DNA from: Lytechinus variegatus
Lineage: Eukaryota; Echinodermata; Echinoidea; Temnopleuroida; Toxopneustidae
Assembly (NCBI RefSeq): GCF_018143015.1
Contig: NC_054749.1
Coordinates: forward strand, 33,958,000-34,021,999
Direction: 5' to 3'
DNA length: 64,000 bases
A program made the translations under genes and the position numbers. The notes under the pieces were generated by a model that did not search any database, had not been told where the DNA came from, and worked only from the letters and a program-made list of their open reading frames with translations. The number at the start of each line of letters is the position of its first letter. The first letter of the stretch is position 1. Positions 30,505 to 41,590 of the stretch are shown piece after piece.

Positions 30505-30584
30505 CAGACTCAACCATCGAAGCAATCGACTCCTCTAGTTACATCGTCTTTTATCTTCAGATCGTCAGATCATCAAGCAATCAG
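30505..30584 (+). other. Non-coding first exon of the peptide gene
   Basis: The exon ends CAATCAG at 30584, followed by GTAAGC. It joins to 32255, one base before the ATG, across a TTTTCAG acceptor. The 5' end is inferred from the TATA spacing. An ATG at 30499-30501, just above the expected start site, is open and in frame across the junction, see findings. Confidence 0.65.
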
Positions 30585-30714
30585 GTAAGCATTGTTAAAT
30601 TTGTCAACATTTTGAAATTGGTTTCAGACAAATTTATTTAAAAAAGAAAACAAGAAGTAAAAATGTAACTGTACAGAAAGAAAATATTGAATTCGACTTT
30701 TACGTTGACCATTC

Positions 30715-30825
30715 TTACTATGTAAACCATGGGTTCGAATCACACTGAGGAAGTTTGTCGGGTGACCGTTCACGGCATCAAGCTTTGTTTACCTCTATCG
30801 ACCCAGGTGAAGTGACTTACCTGGA
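30715..30825 (+). repeat. tRNA-derived SINE fragment
   Basis: Contains a B-box-like GGTTCGAATCA (30732-30742) and farther on TCGACCCAGGTGAAGTG, the same body motif as in the SINE at 41096-41320. Strongly degenerate; lies in intron 1 of the peptide gene. Confidence 0.5.
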
Positions 30826-31130
30826 AGGAATCAAGATCTTAAAAGTGCCACGTTGATAGCTATTTTAAAGAAAGGGTGAATGCGCCGTGACGCTGTGCAA
30901 AATACTATTTAAAATCAAACTACAAAAGACAAGTAAAATCTTAATCCCACATATATTGGCGGCTATTGGGATATTCAAATCCTACCCATCGTTATATAAA
31001 AATTCATTATTTCCAACTTATATAGCAACCACTGTGATAAAGCATTTTCTTACAGCTCTAAACAATTTTGCATACAGCTCTGAATGGAATGTGAGTTTAT
31101 TGTCAATACAGTGTCACTGTTGGCAATATA

Positions 31131-32115
31131 CAGTGCGTATCAAAAAAAAGTTTACACTTAGAAAAAATCCTGTAAAATTATATGTTTGTAATATTGTGAA
31201 GATTTTTCCACATTTTAACATTGGTACCGATCCATTTAAGCAAATGACGACGTAACTGTCGAAAAATATTTCTGCTTGAGTGAGCACCGCTTACTTTTAA
31301 AATGTTAGTGAAAAATGATTTGCGCAGAACTTTAAAATAGTTATGTGAATAAAAGTAGACCTAAATCACGAAAAGCACATGGAATTTAGCTAGTAAATTG
31401 ATTTCAAGATATCTTCTATCTTTTTTAACCCGTTTCCTTGCCCAAAACACTTCGAAGAGTGCATTGAGCCCCACCCCACTCCCCGACACACCGAGGCCAT
31501 CGTGACGATATTTGCTTTACACTGAGCTGTGATTTACATGAAATGGTTTAGGCTTGATTTTTATTTTGTTAATCATTGTCAAGCTTGGGAAAAGTGTGGA
31601 GAAACAAGTATTAAATGAAAAATGAAATATAAAACCACTTTAAATGATAAAAACTTAGTGAAAAAATGATGGAGATGTCTGATATAAATTTTTGTTCAGA
31701 TTCAATTACGTCCTCAGATCCAGCTGGCACAAAATGGTAAAGGTTGTGCTTACTAAGTGTTGAAATTTCAATTTGGGTGGAAAAAATGTTACAAAATGCT
31801 TGAATGTATCCGTTTTATTTCAATTGACTTAAAGTGCAATGGAAATGTATGAGAAATGTTTCGCAGGGTAAGTTTGATTTCGCCCTTTCACCTTGACACA
31901 GCGTGAAAACGAGCATTTCTGCGCAAACAGTTTTCTGCGAGCTTTACAAAAATGGACAGTGCTCACTCAAATGTGACATTCTGTCAAAACTTTTACTTTC
32001 ATTGGATAGATGAGACCCAAACCCAAGATTATATGTGAAAAAATTACCCACATGTTGTATATTTTTTAATTCCCAGGGCTTTTTCAAAGTGTAAACTTTT
32101 TTTTGATACGCACTG
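31131..32115. mobile_element. Mariner/Tc1-like non-autonomous element (peptide gene intron 1)
   Basis: Starts CAGTGCGTATCAAAAAAAAG and ends with its complement, ending GATACGCACTG. The inverted repeats are about 30 bp and nearly perfect, and both sides carry a TA dinucleotide (31129-31130, 32116-32117), the mariner target. The 985-bp body has no transposase frame; the 122-codon frame at 30887-31255 crosses the boundary and is not a gene. Confidence 0.85.
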
Positions 32116-32255
32116 TATAGGTTGAAGAATGATAAAATTACACCCAGATCAAACATTGACCTGATGTTAGTCCCATTAAGAAAATAACAATCTATGACTT
32201 TCTCGGTGTATATAGAACGGTTTCATTTATTGATTTTTACCTCTTACTTTTCAGA

Positions 32256-33132
32256 ATGAAGGCCTTCATCCTCGCTATCGCTGCTATGGTCCTTGTCGCC
32301 TCCGTGGTCGCCACACCCGAGGAGTTCGACACCCTTGAGGAGATCGTCTACGGATCAGAGCCTATGGTCAAGAGGGGTCGATTCGTCTGTAAGCAATCCC
32401 TTCATCTCCCCTTCCCCCCCCCCCCTCTCTCTCTCTTTAAATCAGATATATTCTATTTTTATTTATCGTCGTCCATTAAAATAATCAGCGTTTCCAGCTC
32501 TGCTTCCATATCGTCATGATCGTATATGATTATTCTCTGCTGGTATATATTCCTTTTTGTCCTCTCAGTCTATACACATTGTACACGTAAAGTATAGGTT
32601 TTGTGTTAGAAAAGCATGGGATAAAGTTAAACAAGGTGTTGGATTAAACATGTTGACGACATTGGTTAGCTTTGGTTTGACTTTAAGAGTTCTGAACAGT
32701 ACGGTCCCAATCTTTACTTGTGAGGGGGATACGTTGAGTAAATGAAGTCATATATGTAATCAAAATCAATAATCTTTCGTCCTTCAAAAACTGCACAAAA
32801 TGTATCCAATGTCACATCTTCCAACTACAGTTCTTGTCCCCAGCATATAAATTACATAGGCCCGTACTCTAAAGTCGAGTTTAAATTAAACTTAGGTTTG
32901 AAGTTGTGGTTTAAGTATGGGAAGCCAATTGTGACACAATTCTCTAAGAGTAGATATATAATATTTTAGCTCATTTTACTCTCAAATCTTCCTCAAAATA
33001 TTTGTTGGTACAGTCTGTTCCGGTCTTCATGGAGAGAGCTGTATCTGTGATCGTCGCTTCAGGAAGAAGGACCAGAGGAGGTACCTCAACTGCAGAGCAA
33101 ATGGACTCGGAAACATCGCCGACGCCATCTAG
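32256..33132 (+). CDS. Secreted cationic four-cysteine peptide precursor (AMP-like, unassigned)
   Basis: Coding exons are 32256..32388 (44 codons plus 1 nt; donor GTAAGC) and 33014..33132 (acceptor GGTACAG), giving 83 residues. Residues 1-19 are a signal peptide (MKAFILAIAAMVLVASVVA). Residues 20-40 are an acidic propiece ending in KR, a dibasic cleavage site. Residues 41-83 would be the mature peptide: GRFVFCSGLHGESCICDRRF, then a basic stretch RKKDQRRYLNC, then a Gly/Ala-rich tail. The cysteines are spaced C-x7-C-x-C-x14-C, and the net charge is about +5. Signal, acidic pro-region, dibasic site and a cationic disulphide-rich mature part is the general layout of antimicrobial peptides, though a hormone-like peptide is also possible. 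The known urchin strongylocins have six cysteines, so it is not an obvious member. The stop codon is followed directly by a GTAAG donor, so the 3'UTR is on a later exon. Confidence 0.8.
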
Positions 33133-33699
33133 GTAAGACTCGATCCATCTATTCTTCTTAATCGCAACGACCCTTTTCATCGGCACATCATTCATGACCA
33201 TGAGATTGAGATCTCAATTCAAAGATCCGAAACCAGGCCAGCCAGCCGAATGAAAATTATTGACACCAGCTTTAATTTCAAATTTACTATATAGCAAGAG
33301 CAAGATTCATGGAAATATCTGATTTAGACAAACAATGATAATTCAGTATTGTCATGAAAATTTCGGTAAACACAAAATAAAGAACGACATCTTAACATTC
33401 TTGCCTCTATTAAGTAGGCTGTCCTATCGAATCTTATTTCCCGTATATAACATTGCTGGTGGGACACAGCATTTCTATAGCAAATTAAAATTTTAAGCAA
33501 AGTTGTGAGGTAAATATGGTACGTAGGTTTTTGTGTGGGGTGCTTTCCTTATTTGGAAAAACAGCAAAAATATTAAAAACAGCAAAAACATAAGCCTCGG
33601 AAAATTAATGTATTCAATAATGATCGTACACATTTTCCTTTTCGAGTTTTTTTTGTATTTTGTTTTTCTTGTGTAACTGTTTGTATTATCTTTCCGCAG

Positions 33700-33940
33700 A
33701 TATTCACATCACCACCGTCTATCTTCAGGTTGATATTTCGTCACAATAGAATCATATGATGTCATATTCCTACTTAATCATTATTACTGGTCATTGTACG
33801 GAAGATGCACCATCCAAATGAGAGCTACTGTTTTTATACACATTGCATAACCATTGCAAGTACATGGCTCCGACCGGGCAGACAGACAGATTAACAAAGT
33901 ATTTATTGACTATGAATAAATAATCACACACATTTCTTGA
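33700..33940 (+). other. 3'UTR exon and polyadenylation signal of the peptide gene
   Basis: A TCTTTCCGCAG acceptor ends at 33699. An AATAAA at 33915-33920 follows, with T- and CA-rich sequence after it. The exon pairs with the donor at 33133 that abuts the stop codon. The end position is approximate. Confidence 0.6.
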
Positions 33941-36018
33941 GGTTAAATTCAGTGTCTTTTTCAGTGTTTGTAGTGAGTTTTGAATCTATTTGCTGTATGA
34001 AATTATGAACTTCCAGGACATTTTTTGGGGAGTATACAAGTGTAACATGAAGCATTTTGTCAGTTATTATATGTGACAAAAAATTTTCAGCGAATTAAAT
34101 TTATGATGCTTACATGGCTTACAACCACAGTAGAAAATTCATTGGCATCAAGAAAAAAAAGATACTGACAAAATAGCTAGATAAACACTGATAAAGAACC
34201 ATGAACAATGATGAAATGCTGAAGAGAAAGAGAGAGATGTAGAGAGGGGGAGCTAGAGAGAGAGAATGGGGAGGGGGAGACAATAATCATGCTATGATTG
34301 TATTTGCGTTTTCCTGTGTGTGTGTGTGGGTGGGTGTGGGTATGTGTGTGTGTGTATATCATCATCAAAATTACATTAGGACTCAATTAGGGCATTAATG
34401 ATTTTACATTTTCCAAGGGAGTCGCTTCGGCAATTAGAAAGAACTGATTTGCTTTCTTTCTTCTTCTTGGGCCACATTGTTTCCTTTTATTGAGAAGACT
34501 TCGGGCAGCGACAACTATAGCAAATTTACGAATATCATTATAGCTTTCTAATTTCTATGCTCCTAACTATCCCCAATTTAACAGGAAGATGTATACGGTA
34601 CAAGAAGATATAACTTTTGCCAGTTGCTCCTTTCAATTTCTGATGGAACATATAGAAAGAGGAATGCTTTTGATGGCATGCAAAATTCCAGAATATATAC
34701 TCCTATTTGGCAGATATAGTACTTTGAATATGTAAAGAAAATATTTCTGATTTAGTTTTTTAAGGGGAAAGAGCGAAAAAAGGGAAAGAGGACAAGAAAG
34801 AGAAGTATATCATATTCATAACGAGGTGGGTGAAGAGCGTGTGTGGAGAGAAAAAAAACCAAAGGGCCAGCATCTGGACTTCTTGATCATATTGAAATAC
34901 TCTGGCGCCACCACTGCCTCTTTTCGACAAATCATCCTGGGGTCCGTTTCATAAAGGACTTGCAACTGTTGCAACTTTGCCATTATGACAACTACCATGG
35001 AAACCTTGATTCTGATTGGCTGCTGAGCCCTGTTACCATGCCAGTTGTCATCATATCAAAGTTACAACAGTTGCAAGTCTGCTATTGGAATCAAAGTTCA
35101 TAAATGAGGTTAAAGTGCAGCTTAGTACATGATAGAGTGTATGAATTTTTCAATTCAATTCAATTCAACCCAATGAAGAGCTAACATGCATAAGGGACTA
35201 AATCAATTATTTCCCCATGTGGTATTTTTCGCATGTTTTAATAGACATTCCTCATTGTGAATCAAACTTACTAAGTCCAACTCCCAAAAGTTTAAAGAAG
35301 TTGATTAAAAACGTACAAATGATTTACTTTCTCCATGCAAAAGGGACGTGACTTCTGCCAATTTTTCATTAATCAATGTTTCTATTCAGGAAAGTTTTCT
35401 ACCACGTAAGAGTCATCAGGATAGATAATAAAAATGACCGTTAAAAAAATCCCGCAGACATCTTTTATTTTACATGAATGTTTACATATTTTAGGTGACT
35501 TAGCCCCTTTTGCATGGAGAGTCCAGATGGATAATAGCTATACACAATGTTAATACCTTCTTCTCTATGTAAATCGACATTTTACCTATAACCAACATTT
35601 TGCTGACTACAATCATGGAGCATGACGTAGTGCTGAGAGATTATTATAAGTCTTTTTTTTTCATTGAACATGATTTGAATCCTGGAATAGCCCCTCCAGC
35701 TGCTGTACCAGAAAACCAAGATGCTTGACATTCTAGACACACATACTGTATTACTACAATCAGTTATAACTTTGGACTAATGTACAGTGGATGAATGTAG
35801 TCCCCACTGTCACGATTTGCGCCACGATTGAAACGGCTGTACGCCTATTAAAGTCGCAGTGATCGTAAGAGATCTTATCAGATCTTGAGACAATTCCTTC
35901 GTGGTAATTGTTTTTGGACGGCTCAAAACATTTTAGCAATCACAAAGGCCGATCGTAACGGATCGCAGAACAGTGGGAAAGCGGTGTTAAATTGATTCTC
36001 TGTTGTCCTCCATCCATG
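33941..36018. other. Intergenic; microsatellite and MITE only
   Basis: No gene seen. Contains a (TG)n stretch near 34315-34355 next to a GA-rich tract, and a palindromic MITE at 34937-35094. Confidence 0.5.
34937..35094. mobile_element. Palindromic MITE (CTGGGG end)
   Basis: Left CTGGGGTCCGTTTCATAAAG followed by GACTTGCAACTGTTGCAACT; the right half has the inverted AGTTACAACAGTTGCAAGTC. Related in its CTGGGGYCCRTTKCAT start to the element at 8761-8918. No coding capacity. Confidence 0.6.
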
Positions 36019-36026
36019 CGTCTACC

Positions 36027-39000
36027 GGTAAATTGCCAATTCGTCTACTGCCATCCCGTCCACTCACCACATGGTCTACATTCATTTCGTCTAATGCCAT
36101 TTCGTCCATCAACATTTCGTCTACCACCCATTTCGTCCAATCACCATTTCGTCTAATAGCCATTTAGTCTAATAGCCAGTTAGTCTATAGCCAATTCGTC
36201 TACAACCATTTCGTCTACCAACCATTTCGTCTAAATCCATTTGGTCTAATGCCAAATCGTCCATTAACCAGTTCGTCCACCGTTCATTTGGTCCAATAGC
36301 CATGTCGGCTAATTTCAGTTGGTCCAATATCCACATCGTCTACTTATCAACTCGTCCAATTGCCATTTCGTCTAATAGTCATTTCGTCCATCAACCATTA
36401 GGTCCAATAATCAGTTCGTCTACCAACCAAATCGTCTACTAACCATTTCGTCCAATTCCCAAATCGTCCAATAGCCATTTAGTCTAATAGCCATTCGGTC
36501 CAATAGCCATTTCGTCTAATACAAATAATTTGCGTTATCCGAGGAGGGGAGCGAAATGACTTTAATACCTTGAAATCATTGATGATATTAGTTTTAAAAA
36601 AACCCTAAAAACTATGATGATAACTACTATCGCAAGGGTCGATTCAGTGGGTACAGCAATTCAGGCACCCCACCCCCCCCCCTAAAACGCACACACACAC
36701 GCACATACACACATATAAAAGGGGGAACTAAGATGGGGAAAATGGAAAAGGGTCCTTTTAATTTAATTTGTCGCTCAATTTTTATTTTAAAAAAGAAAGG
36801 AGAATATTGTATTCCGATATCAAAATACGATAAACAGATGAAAGACAATATAGCCTTTTAAAGAAATATTATTGATCAATATACCCCCCACCCCCCAAAA
36901 AAAGAGCTCTTCCCGATCTGTCCTTTCTTCTTTCCCTGTACTATCCTCTCCCTTTTTGTTCGTTTCCCGTCGCTAGAAGCTAGCCCGCCTGCGCCTGAAA
37001 TAAATGTAGGCCTAGTAGTATTGACAATAACGATGAGTATAATGTTTGTGATATACTCATGCTGTAGCAATTAATGGATATAATAATAAGAATGATAATC
37101 ATCATAATGATACTAATAAAAAATAATAATAATAATAATAATAAAATTCACAATAATACTACTACTAATAATAATTGTGATGATCATATTACTAATATTA
37201 ACAAAAATGATAATAATAAGGATAATCATAATAGAAATAATATACATAATTAAAATAATTACTACTACGTAGGCGCGGATCCAGGAGTTTACAGAAAGGG
37301 GGGGGTATTGAAATCACTAGAGTAGATTTTTGGTCGCGAGTATATAGGCCTGCCGGGTATAATTATAACACATCCCTTTTGCGGATCTAGCTTTTGCTAA
37401 TGGGGGCAGGGGGGGGGGGCTGTTGCTCGAAAAATGTTCATTCATTTATATATTCCCCTGTCTGCGGATCGAAGAGGGTTTTTTCCGTGTTTTTTTTTTT
37501 TTTTTTGCTTGCGCGAGCTGATCTTTTTTTTTTATAAACATTTTATTTCATGTAGGCCCACTATTATTTTACACATAAAATCGTAAGTCTTGACGCTGTT
37601 TGAAATCCTGAACATTTCTCTAGATTAATAACTAATGCGAGGATTGCAAGCGCGCAGCGCGAGCTGAGAATTTTCCATATACTGACATGAAACAGGGGCG
37701 TTTTAAGGACTGCGTTTAGGAATTCTTGAAGATACATATTTTACTTTTGTAAATGCAACATCACAGTGCGAGCTGAAATTTTCCTATATTCAGACCTCAA
37801 AACGGGGCACTTTAATCACTTTTTGTAAATTTGTACATAATACACATCTAAATAAACAATGCGAGCGCGGGTCGAAATTTGTGATATTCTGACATGAAAA
37901 ATGACGTTTTAAGGACTGTTTGTAAGCATTCATAAAGTGGATACATAGGCATTTCGAGGAGGGCAAAGCGTCCGCCCCTCCTTATTGACGGCCCCAAAAA
38001 AGAGAAAAGGGTGGGGGAGAAAAAAAAGAGAAAAAGGGAAGGAGGGAAAAGAAAACGGGGAATGAGACGAGAAAAAGCTGAAGGAATTAGACATTGACAA
38101 TCCACGTCACTATCCAGTTTAGAAATGAATATAAAAACATGTGCACGGCGAGTTAAAAAAAATTGATATTTCAGGACACTTTGAACACTCCCTGTAATAC
38201 AGGATACATAATTATCTTAAAATGAACAATTACTGCAATTATTGCCGAAAATGTTGGTTAATTGACATAAAGAAGTAACAGATTAAGGATTGTTTGAAGG
38301 AATTCAAGAAGAGATGGATGTATCATAAATAAAAATGTGAGCGCGCAGCAAGAGCTGAAGCTGTTTCCCTATTTTCAGATCTCAAAAATGGGAGATTTTA
38401 ATCATTTTTCTTTTGTTATTATGTACAGGATACATATCTCAATAAATTATTAATGCGAACGCGAAGCATGAGATGTTTCCCTTTCCTTTTTTCCTTTTCT
38501 TTCTCCCTCTTCCCTCTTCCTTTTTTTCCTTCTCTCTTTCTTCCCCATTTTTTTCTCTTTCTCTTCTTCTTTCAATCTTTTTTTTCTCTCCCTTTTCTTT
38601 TCCTCTCTTTCCTTCCCCTTTTTGGCGCCCCCTTTCGCCATCGCCAGTATACCATTCCGTTTTTCCTCGCCCGTATCGTGTATGTATAACCTCGATAAGA
38701 CACACATTGCTTCCCCCTTTGGGTGGAAAACACTTCCACAATGCAAGTAATCAAAGACGAACAACACTAGTCAACAGTGATAAAATAAATCAAGAAGTTG
38801 AAGAGAATTAGTAATTAATTAGGCCCACAATCGCGAATAGAGTCGACTCGGGTCGTAGAGGGCGCTAGTGCAGCATAGTAGACCAGTATGCGTATTAGAC
38901 GAAATGAATATTAGACGAAATGGTGATTAGCCAAAATGGCAATTGGACATATTGGCTATTAGACCAAATGGCAATTAGACCAAATGATTGTTAGCCGAAA

Positions 39001-39378
39001 TGAGTTTAGACCAAGTGATAGTAGACCAAATGCAGTTAGACCAAATGGAACATGGACGAAATGAAAGTAGACCAAGTGGTTATTAGACCATTTGCCTTTA
39101 GACCATTTGGCTATTAGACCAAATGGGAATAGACGTAATGATAGTGGACAAAGTGGCTATTGGACCAATTGGCAAAAAATACCATTAGACCAAATGGCTA
39201 TTAGACCAAATGATAATAGACGAAATGGCTATTAGACGAAATGGCTATTAGACGAATTGGTGATTGGACGAAATGGTAATTGGACCATGTGGATAGTGGA
39301 CCAACTGATGGTAGACGAAATGATATTAGACCATGTGGGTAGTGGACAAAATGGCAGTGGACGAAATGGCAATAAACC
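36027..39378. mobile_element. Fold-back (TU-like) transposon 2, 3.35 kb
   Basis: Inverted arms at 36027-36525 and 38890-39378 consist of degenerate 15-16-bp tandem units (AACCATTTCGTCTA and variants with TAGTC, GGTCC). The ends are GGTAAATTGCCAATTCGTC and, inverted, GGTTTATTGCCATTTCGTC. A perfect 8-bp duplication, CGTCTACC, flanks it (36019-36026, 39379-39386). The core has poly-G, an AAT-rich stretch (about 37080-37260), degenerate 'gcgcgagctgaaatttt' repeats (37500-38470) like those in fold-back 1, and a pyrimidine tract (38473-38625). No transposase frame. Confidence 0.88.
37500..38470 (+). repeat. Degenerate tandem repeats in fold-back 2 core
   Basis: Units of roughly 110-230 bp share 'gcgcgagctga', 'ttttccatattctgacat' and 'aggacacttt'-like blocks. 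The same motifs recur in the core of fold-back 1 at about 7080-9070 on both strands. The units are too diverged to count precisely. Confidence 0.6.
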
Positions 39379-39479
39379 CGTCTACCATGTCTCAATAATA
39401 GCTCCATGCTTGGACTGATAGTGAAGTATATTCCCATGTTGAAACATATAAACGGGGATTCCCCGTTTATTGTTGCCAT

Positions 39480-40440
39480 GGTGAGACAATTCAAAATTCA
39501 AAAGCTGCAAAATGACACAATATTGAAAGTCACTGTTCTTTTCTTCGTGGTGATGAGTGAGTTTCTCAGCGTTTTTCTTTTACTTTGATCGATAATTCAT
39601 CGGTTTTAGTAAATATCAATGTGTAACTAATATCAATGAATAGATCATTTAATTCTCTTTAAAATGATACCCTACAGGATATGATTATGGTTTACATGGA
39701 GGTGCAGTGCCTTGAAATGTGGGGCAAGGTCAAAATTCAAAAGTTGCAAAATGACAGAATATTAAAAGTTACTGTTCTTTTTTCAGTGGTGATGAGTGAG
39801 TTTCTCAGCAGTTTCTGTTAAATATTTTCATGCACCTTAACATCACCATTAACATGGAATCAAACACACCTCTGCACAAGTAAAAACATAACAAATAAAC
39901 AAACAAACAAACATGTATGGGTATTTAAAACCACGACTCACAGTACCACACTACAGAAGTAGGGGCTTGCCTTGATTTGAATGGATTTTCATCTCTTTTG
40001 ACACAGACAAAAGAATCATGTTCTGTATTGACCCATCATGGCTATTTCTGCTCGTTTTGCAGCTTTTCAATTCAGACATCATCCTACACTTTTAGGTCAT
40101 GCTCTTTTTGTGATGGCATGATCATAACAAGTATGGTATCATTTTAAAGAGAATTAAATGATCTTTTGAATGATATCAAATATGCATTGTGTAAAATTGG
40201 GAGTTAGGAGAAATTACTGGTCAAACTCAGATTTCCCCGGAGATTCCAAACGCTTTTTGGTCATTTTGCAGCTTTTCAATTCAGACATCATCCACCACTT
40301 TTGAATCCTGCTCTTTTCCTGATGCCATGACCATAACAAGCGTGGTATCATTTTAAAGAGAATTAAATGATCTTTTGAATGATGCAAAACATGCATTGTG
40401 TAAAATTTGAAATTTCGAGAAATTAAAGGCCAAACATAGA
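39480..40440. repeat. Inverted pair of tandem duplications
   Basis: The left half has two copies of a unit starting CAAAATTCAAAAGCTGCAAA (near 39488 and 39730). The right half has two copies of a ~207-bp unit containing TTGCAGCTTTTCAATTCAGA (40057 and 40264). The two halves are inverted with respect to each other, for example TCATTTAATTCTCTTTAAAA against TTTTAAAGAGAATTAAATGA. No coding capacity. Confidence 0.7.
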
Positions 40441-40475
40441 TTTCCAAACTTTTTTGAGGGGTTTATATATAGATA

Positions 40476-40690
40476 GGTATCAGATACCCCCGCCAAATGA
40501 GTTTTTCGCAACCTTTCTTCGGATTGTTTTTGCCACTCAAGCGTGAATGACACATAATCTTAGTAATATGAGTTGAAAGAGGGGATTCTAAGTTTTACAT
40601 TTTTGGTAGGTCATTTGTCTACTATACTTGTGATTAAGTTGTGATAAATCATCGTTTAATCTCGGTTTCGTTTTTCTGGAACGCACTAGA
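40476..40690 (-). mobile_element. Half copy of the element at 45233-45996
   Basis: AGATACCCCCGCCAAATGAG, TGATAAATCATCGTTTAATC and GGTTTCGTTTTTCTGGAA match the right half of the mariner-like element at 45233-45996. The left half is absent. Confidence 0.65.
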
Positions 40691-40899
40691 GAATTTTTAC
40701 GATTTCTCTTCGCACTGCGGTTTTATGTAGTTTTACTTATTGTTTTTCATTTTAATTATGTATGTCTTATATTATGTGTTACTGTAATATTTCAAATATT
40801 TTCGTATTGTCTCTCTTTTACATGTTTTTTAATGTTCATGGACTTGCTGAAAAGCAGTCTGTTATGACTGAATGTAAGTTTTAAATAAATAAATACAAT

Positions 40900-40994
40900 C
40901 TATCTATCTATCTATATATCTGTTTATCTATCTATCTATCTATCTATCTATCTGTTTATCTATCTATCTATCTGTCTATCTATCTATCTATCCC

Positions 40995-41040
<46 letters not shown>

Positions 41041-41090
41041 TTTCTATCTAATCTATCTATCTATCATCCATCCATCCATCCATCTATCTA
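40900..41090 (+). repeat. (CTAT)n and (CT)n microsatellite
   Basis: CTAT repeats interrupted by a CT-rich block near 40993-41028 and by CATC repeats at 41067-41083. It adjoins the 5' side of the SINE. Confidence 0.95.
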
Positions 41091-41095
41091 GTATA

Positions 41096-41320
41096 GATGG
41101 GTGCGTTCTGACTCTCGCCTTTCAAACACAGGAGCGTGGGTTTGAATCCTAGCCATGGCGTTTTCCTTCAGCAACAAATTTATCCACTCTGTGCTGCACT
41201 CGACCCAGGTGAGGTAAATGGGTACCGGCAGGAAGTAATTCCTCAAAAAGCTGTGCGCACCAGAATCGGTAGACTAGCTTAGCCGGGTTATAGGAGCGCC
41301 TTGAATATCTATCAAATCCT
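41096..41320 (+). mobile_element. tRNA-derived SINE
   Basis: A B-box (GGTTTGAATCC, 41139-41149) follows a degenerate tRNA head, and a body with GTGCTGCACTCGACCCAGG and TAAATGGGTACCGGCAGGA resembles tRNA-derived SINEs that I recall from sea urchins. Pol III A-box and head are truncated. The related fragment at 30715 shares the CGACCCAGGTGA block. Confidence 0.65.
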
Positions 41321-41590
41321 ATATGTTGAAACATAATGATTGGGGATTCCCCGTTTTCTGTTGCCATGGTGAGAATAATATTATGTTTCTTCAAACACGC
41401 ATTCAATAATGATTCCATGTATTGTAATTGTCATTGAACAAATACATAATCGGTTTATCGGGACAGATGGGGGTGGGGCAAGAAAATAATTGCCTCGTTT
41501 ACATTTGCTATATATGATGCGGAGATCACCGCTGATCATGGTATTTTCATAACGTCATGAGCTGATCATACGCTGATCATACGATGTTTA

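Noticed and set aside
30715..30760. Possible tRNA gene from the B-box GGTTCGAATCA
   Set aside because: No matching A-box or acceptor stem; the downstream body matches SINE sequence.
30887..31255. 122-codon frame in the peptide gene intron
   Set aside because: Crosses the left boundary of the mariner-like element and has no family resemblance or splice support.
31131..32115. Autonomous mariner transposon
   Set aside because: Ends and TA flanks fit, but under 1 kb with no DDE transposase frame on either strand.
38439..38811. Overlapping basic and Phe/Ser-rich frames on both strands
   Set aside because: Both are readings of a polypyrimidine tract in the core of fold-back 2.
36019..39386. Possible CRISPR-like array of short repeats with spacers
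   Set aside because: Units are degenerate, contiguous and present in inverted arms with an 8-bp target duplication; this is a eukaryotic fold-back element.
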